Of a DNA stretch of 64,000 nucleotides, positions 63,460 through 64,000 are shown piece after piece. Source of the DNA: Martelella sp. NC20. Its GTDB lineage: Bacteria > Pseudomonadota > Alphaproteobacteria > Rhizobiales > Rhizobiaceae. The notes beneath the pieces are model-generated. The model did no database searches, was not told the origin of the DNA, and worked only from the letters and a program-made list of their open reading frames with translations. Position 1 is the stretch's first letter; every line of letters starts with the position of its first letter. The DNA is taken from assembly GCF_013459645.1 (NCBI RefSeq), contig NZ_CP054861.1, forward strand, positions 478,501 through 542,500, in the 5' to 3' direction. The translations under genes were made by a program, and so were the position numbers.

Positions 63460-64000
63460 AGGGCTATCTCGGCCGATGACGCTTCATGAATTCCGGCAGC
63501 TGTTTTCATCTCAAATACCTCACTTCGACGATCGAACTACTTCACAAGGCATTTGGATCGTATGTCATTGAAGTAGGATCGACGAGCTAAAATTGAGCGT
63601 CGGGTTCAGACAGAAGCTGCCGTTCGACCGGTAGCGAACGAAAGTCGGGTTTGTCCCAGACCTCGTCCTTCAGGCCGGTCATCTTTCAGCTGCGGCGAAC
63701 GGCAGCTTTCAGGATTGTTGATCGACCCATCGAACGGCCGTGAAGGGGCGCATTCCTGACTGTCCGCTGCTCCATACAAGCTCAGCGGCCGCGCGTTATA
63801 GACAAAAAAGCGGAATTGTCTATAACTTGAATGGTTATTGCTGCGGTTCGGCAAAGCGCCATGATCTATATGGTTCCCCGACAGGCCGAGACCGCTGAAA
63901 GCGGTCATCCAACTCAGTTGCGAACTGGACGAAAGACTAGGTCTGCCCAGTTCTCCCGCAGGGATTTCGCAGGCCGAATTAAAGGGGTACCGGGCTGAGC
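63460..64000. other. Non-coding or unassigned right edge with a strong palindrome
   Basis: 541 bases without a gene I can support. A perfect 11-base inverted repeat GTTATAGACAA (63795-63805) / TTGTCTATAAC (63816-63826) with a 10-base spacer stands out. A leftward frame at 63606-63908 crosses it and shows no family features. The segment 63460-63600 should hold the promoter of the three-gene operon. Confidence 0.5.

Noticed and set aside
63606..63908. 100-residue leftward open frame at the right edge
   Set aside because: Low-complexity composition, no family feature, crosses a palindrome; not supported as a gene.

Overview
The window reads as GC-rich alphaproteobacterial chromosome, probably Hyphomicrobiales (Rhizobiales). 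This is inferred from gene content: the ferulate cluster, the TRAP and TTT transporters, the SIMPL protein and an IS427-type element. No rRNA or phylogenetic marker is present to settle it.

Region 1 (1-3047) is the edge of a phenylacetate locus: paaA (cut by the window start), a paaJ/pcaF-type thiolase and a PaaX-type repressor.

Region 2 (3265-26327) is a large island for lignin-type methoxylated aromatics. It holds the lower gallate/protocatechuate meta-cleavage enzymes (galB-, galC/ligK- and galD-like) beside a catechol-2,3-dioxygenase-like VOC protein. It also has a LysR regulator with two DNA-binding domains, two amidohydrolases with an orphan Rieske protein and ferredoxin, and a tripartite tricarboxylate transporter whose TctA and TctB are fused. 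A tetrahydrofolate-dependent O-demethylase (ligM-like) comes with folate C1 handling (MTHFR-like, purU) and a TRAP transporter. A GntR regulator, an alpha/beta hydrolase, ligA, ligB and a YciI protein complete it. A palindrome, ATGTATACAT, recurs at the promoters of this half and is probably the GntR operator. A second motif, TATAGCTATTT, links the galB promoter with the transporter promoter.

Region 3 (26422-36042) is a hydroxycinnamate (ferulate) cluster: SDR dehydrogenase, feruloyl-CoA synthase-like ligase, crotonase, MarR regulator, amidohydrolase, second TRAP transporter and acyl-CoA dehydrogenase. The set resembles the CoA-dependent beta-oxidative deacetylation route of Agrobacterium. 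Its product, vanillate, would feed ligM and ligAB in Region 2.

Region 4 (36411-39611) is housekeeping: thiC with a TPP riboswitch, a SIMPL-domain protein, and a CAU-anticodon tRNA with its terminator.

Region 5 (39612-64000) follows the tRNA and looks like accessory or defence DNA. It begins with a decayed metallophosphoesterase fragment and hairpins, then an Old Yellow Enzyme, AraC, cupin and GNAT genes. An IS5/IS427 element has cut the 5' end of a NACHT-type NTPase gene that also carries two frameshifts. HipBA, KptA, an intact metallophosphoesterase and an unknown protein follow. Next is a Shango-like anti-phage operon (TerB protein, ATPase, helicase). Its TerB protein carries a predicted signal peptide, a peptidoglycan-binding domain and a transmembrane segment, and a DEDDh exonuclease gene overlaps the helicase gene. 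Last is a tightly overlapping three-gene operon of unknown function, the best candidate here for an undescribed system.
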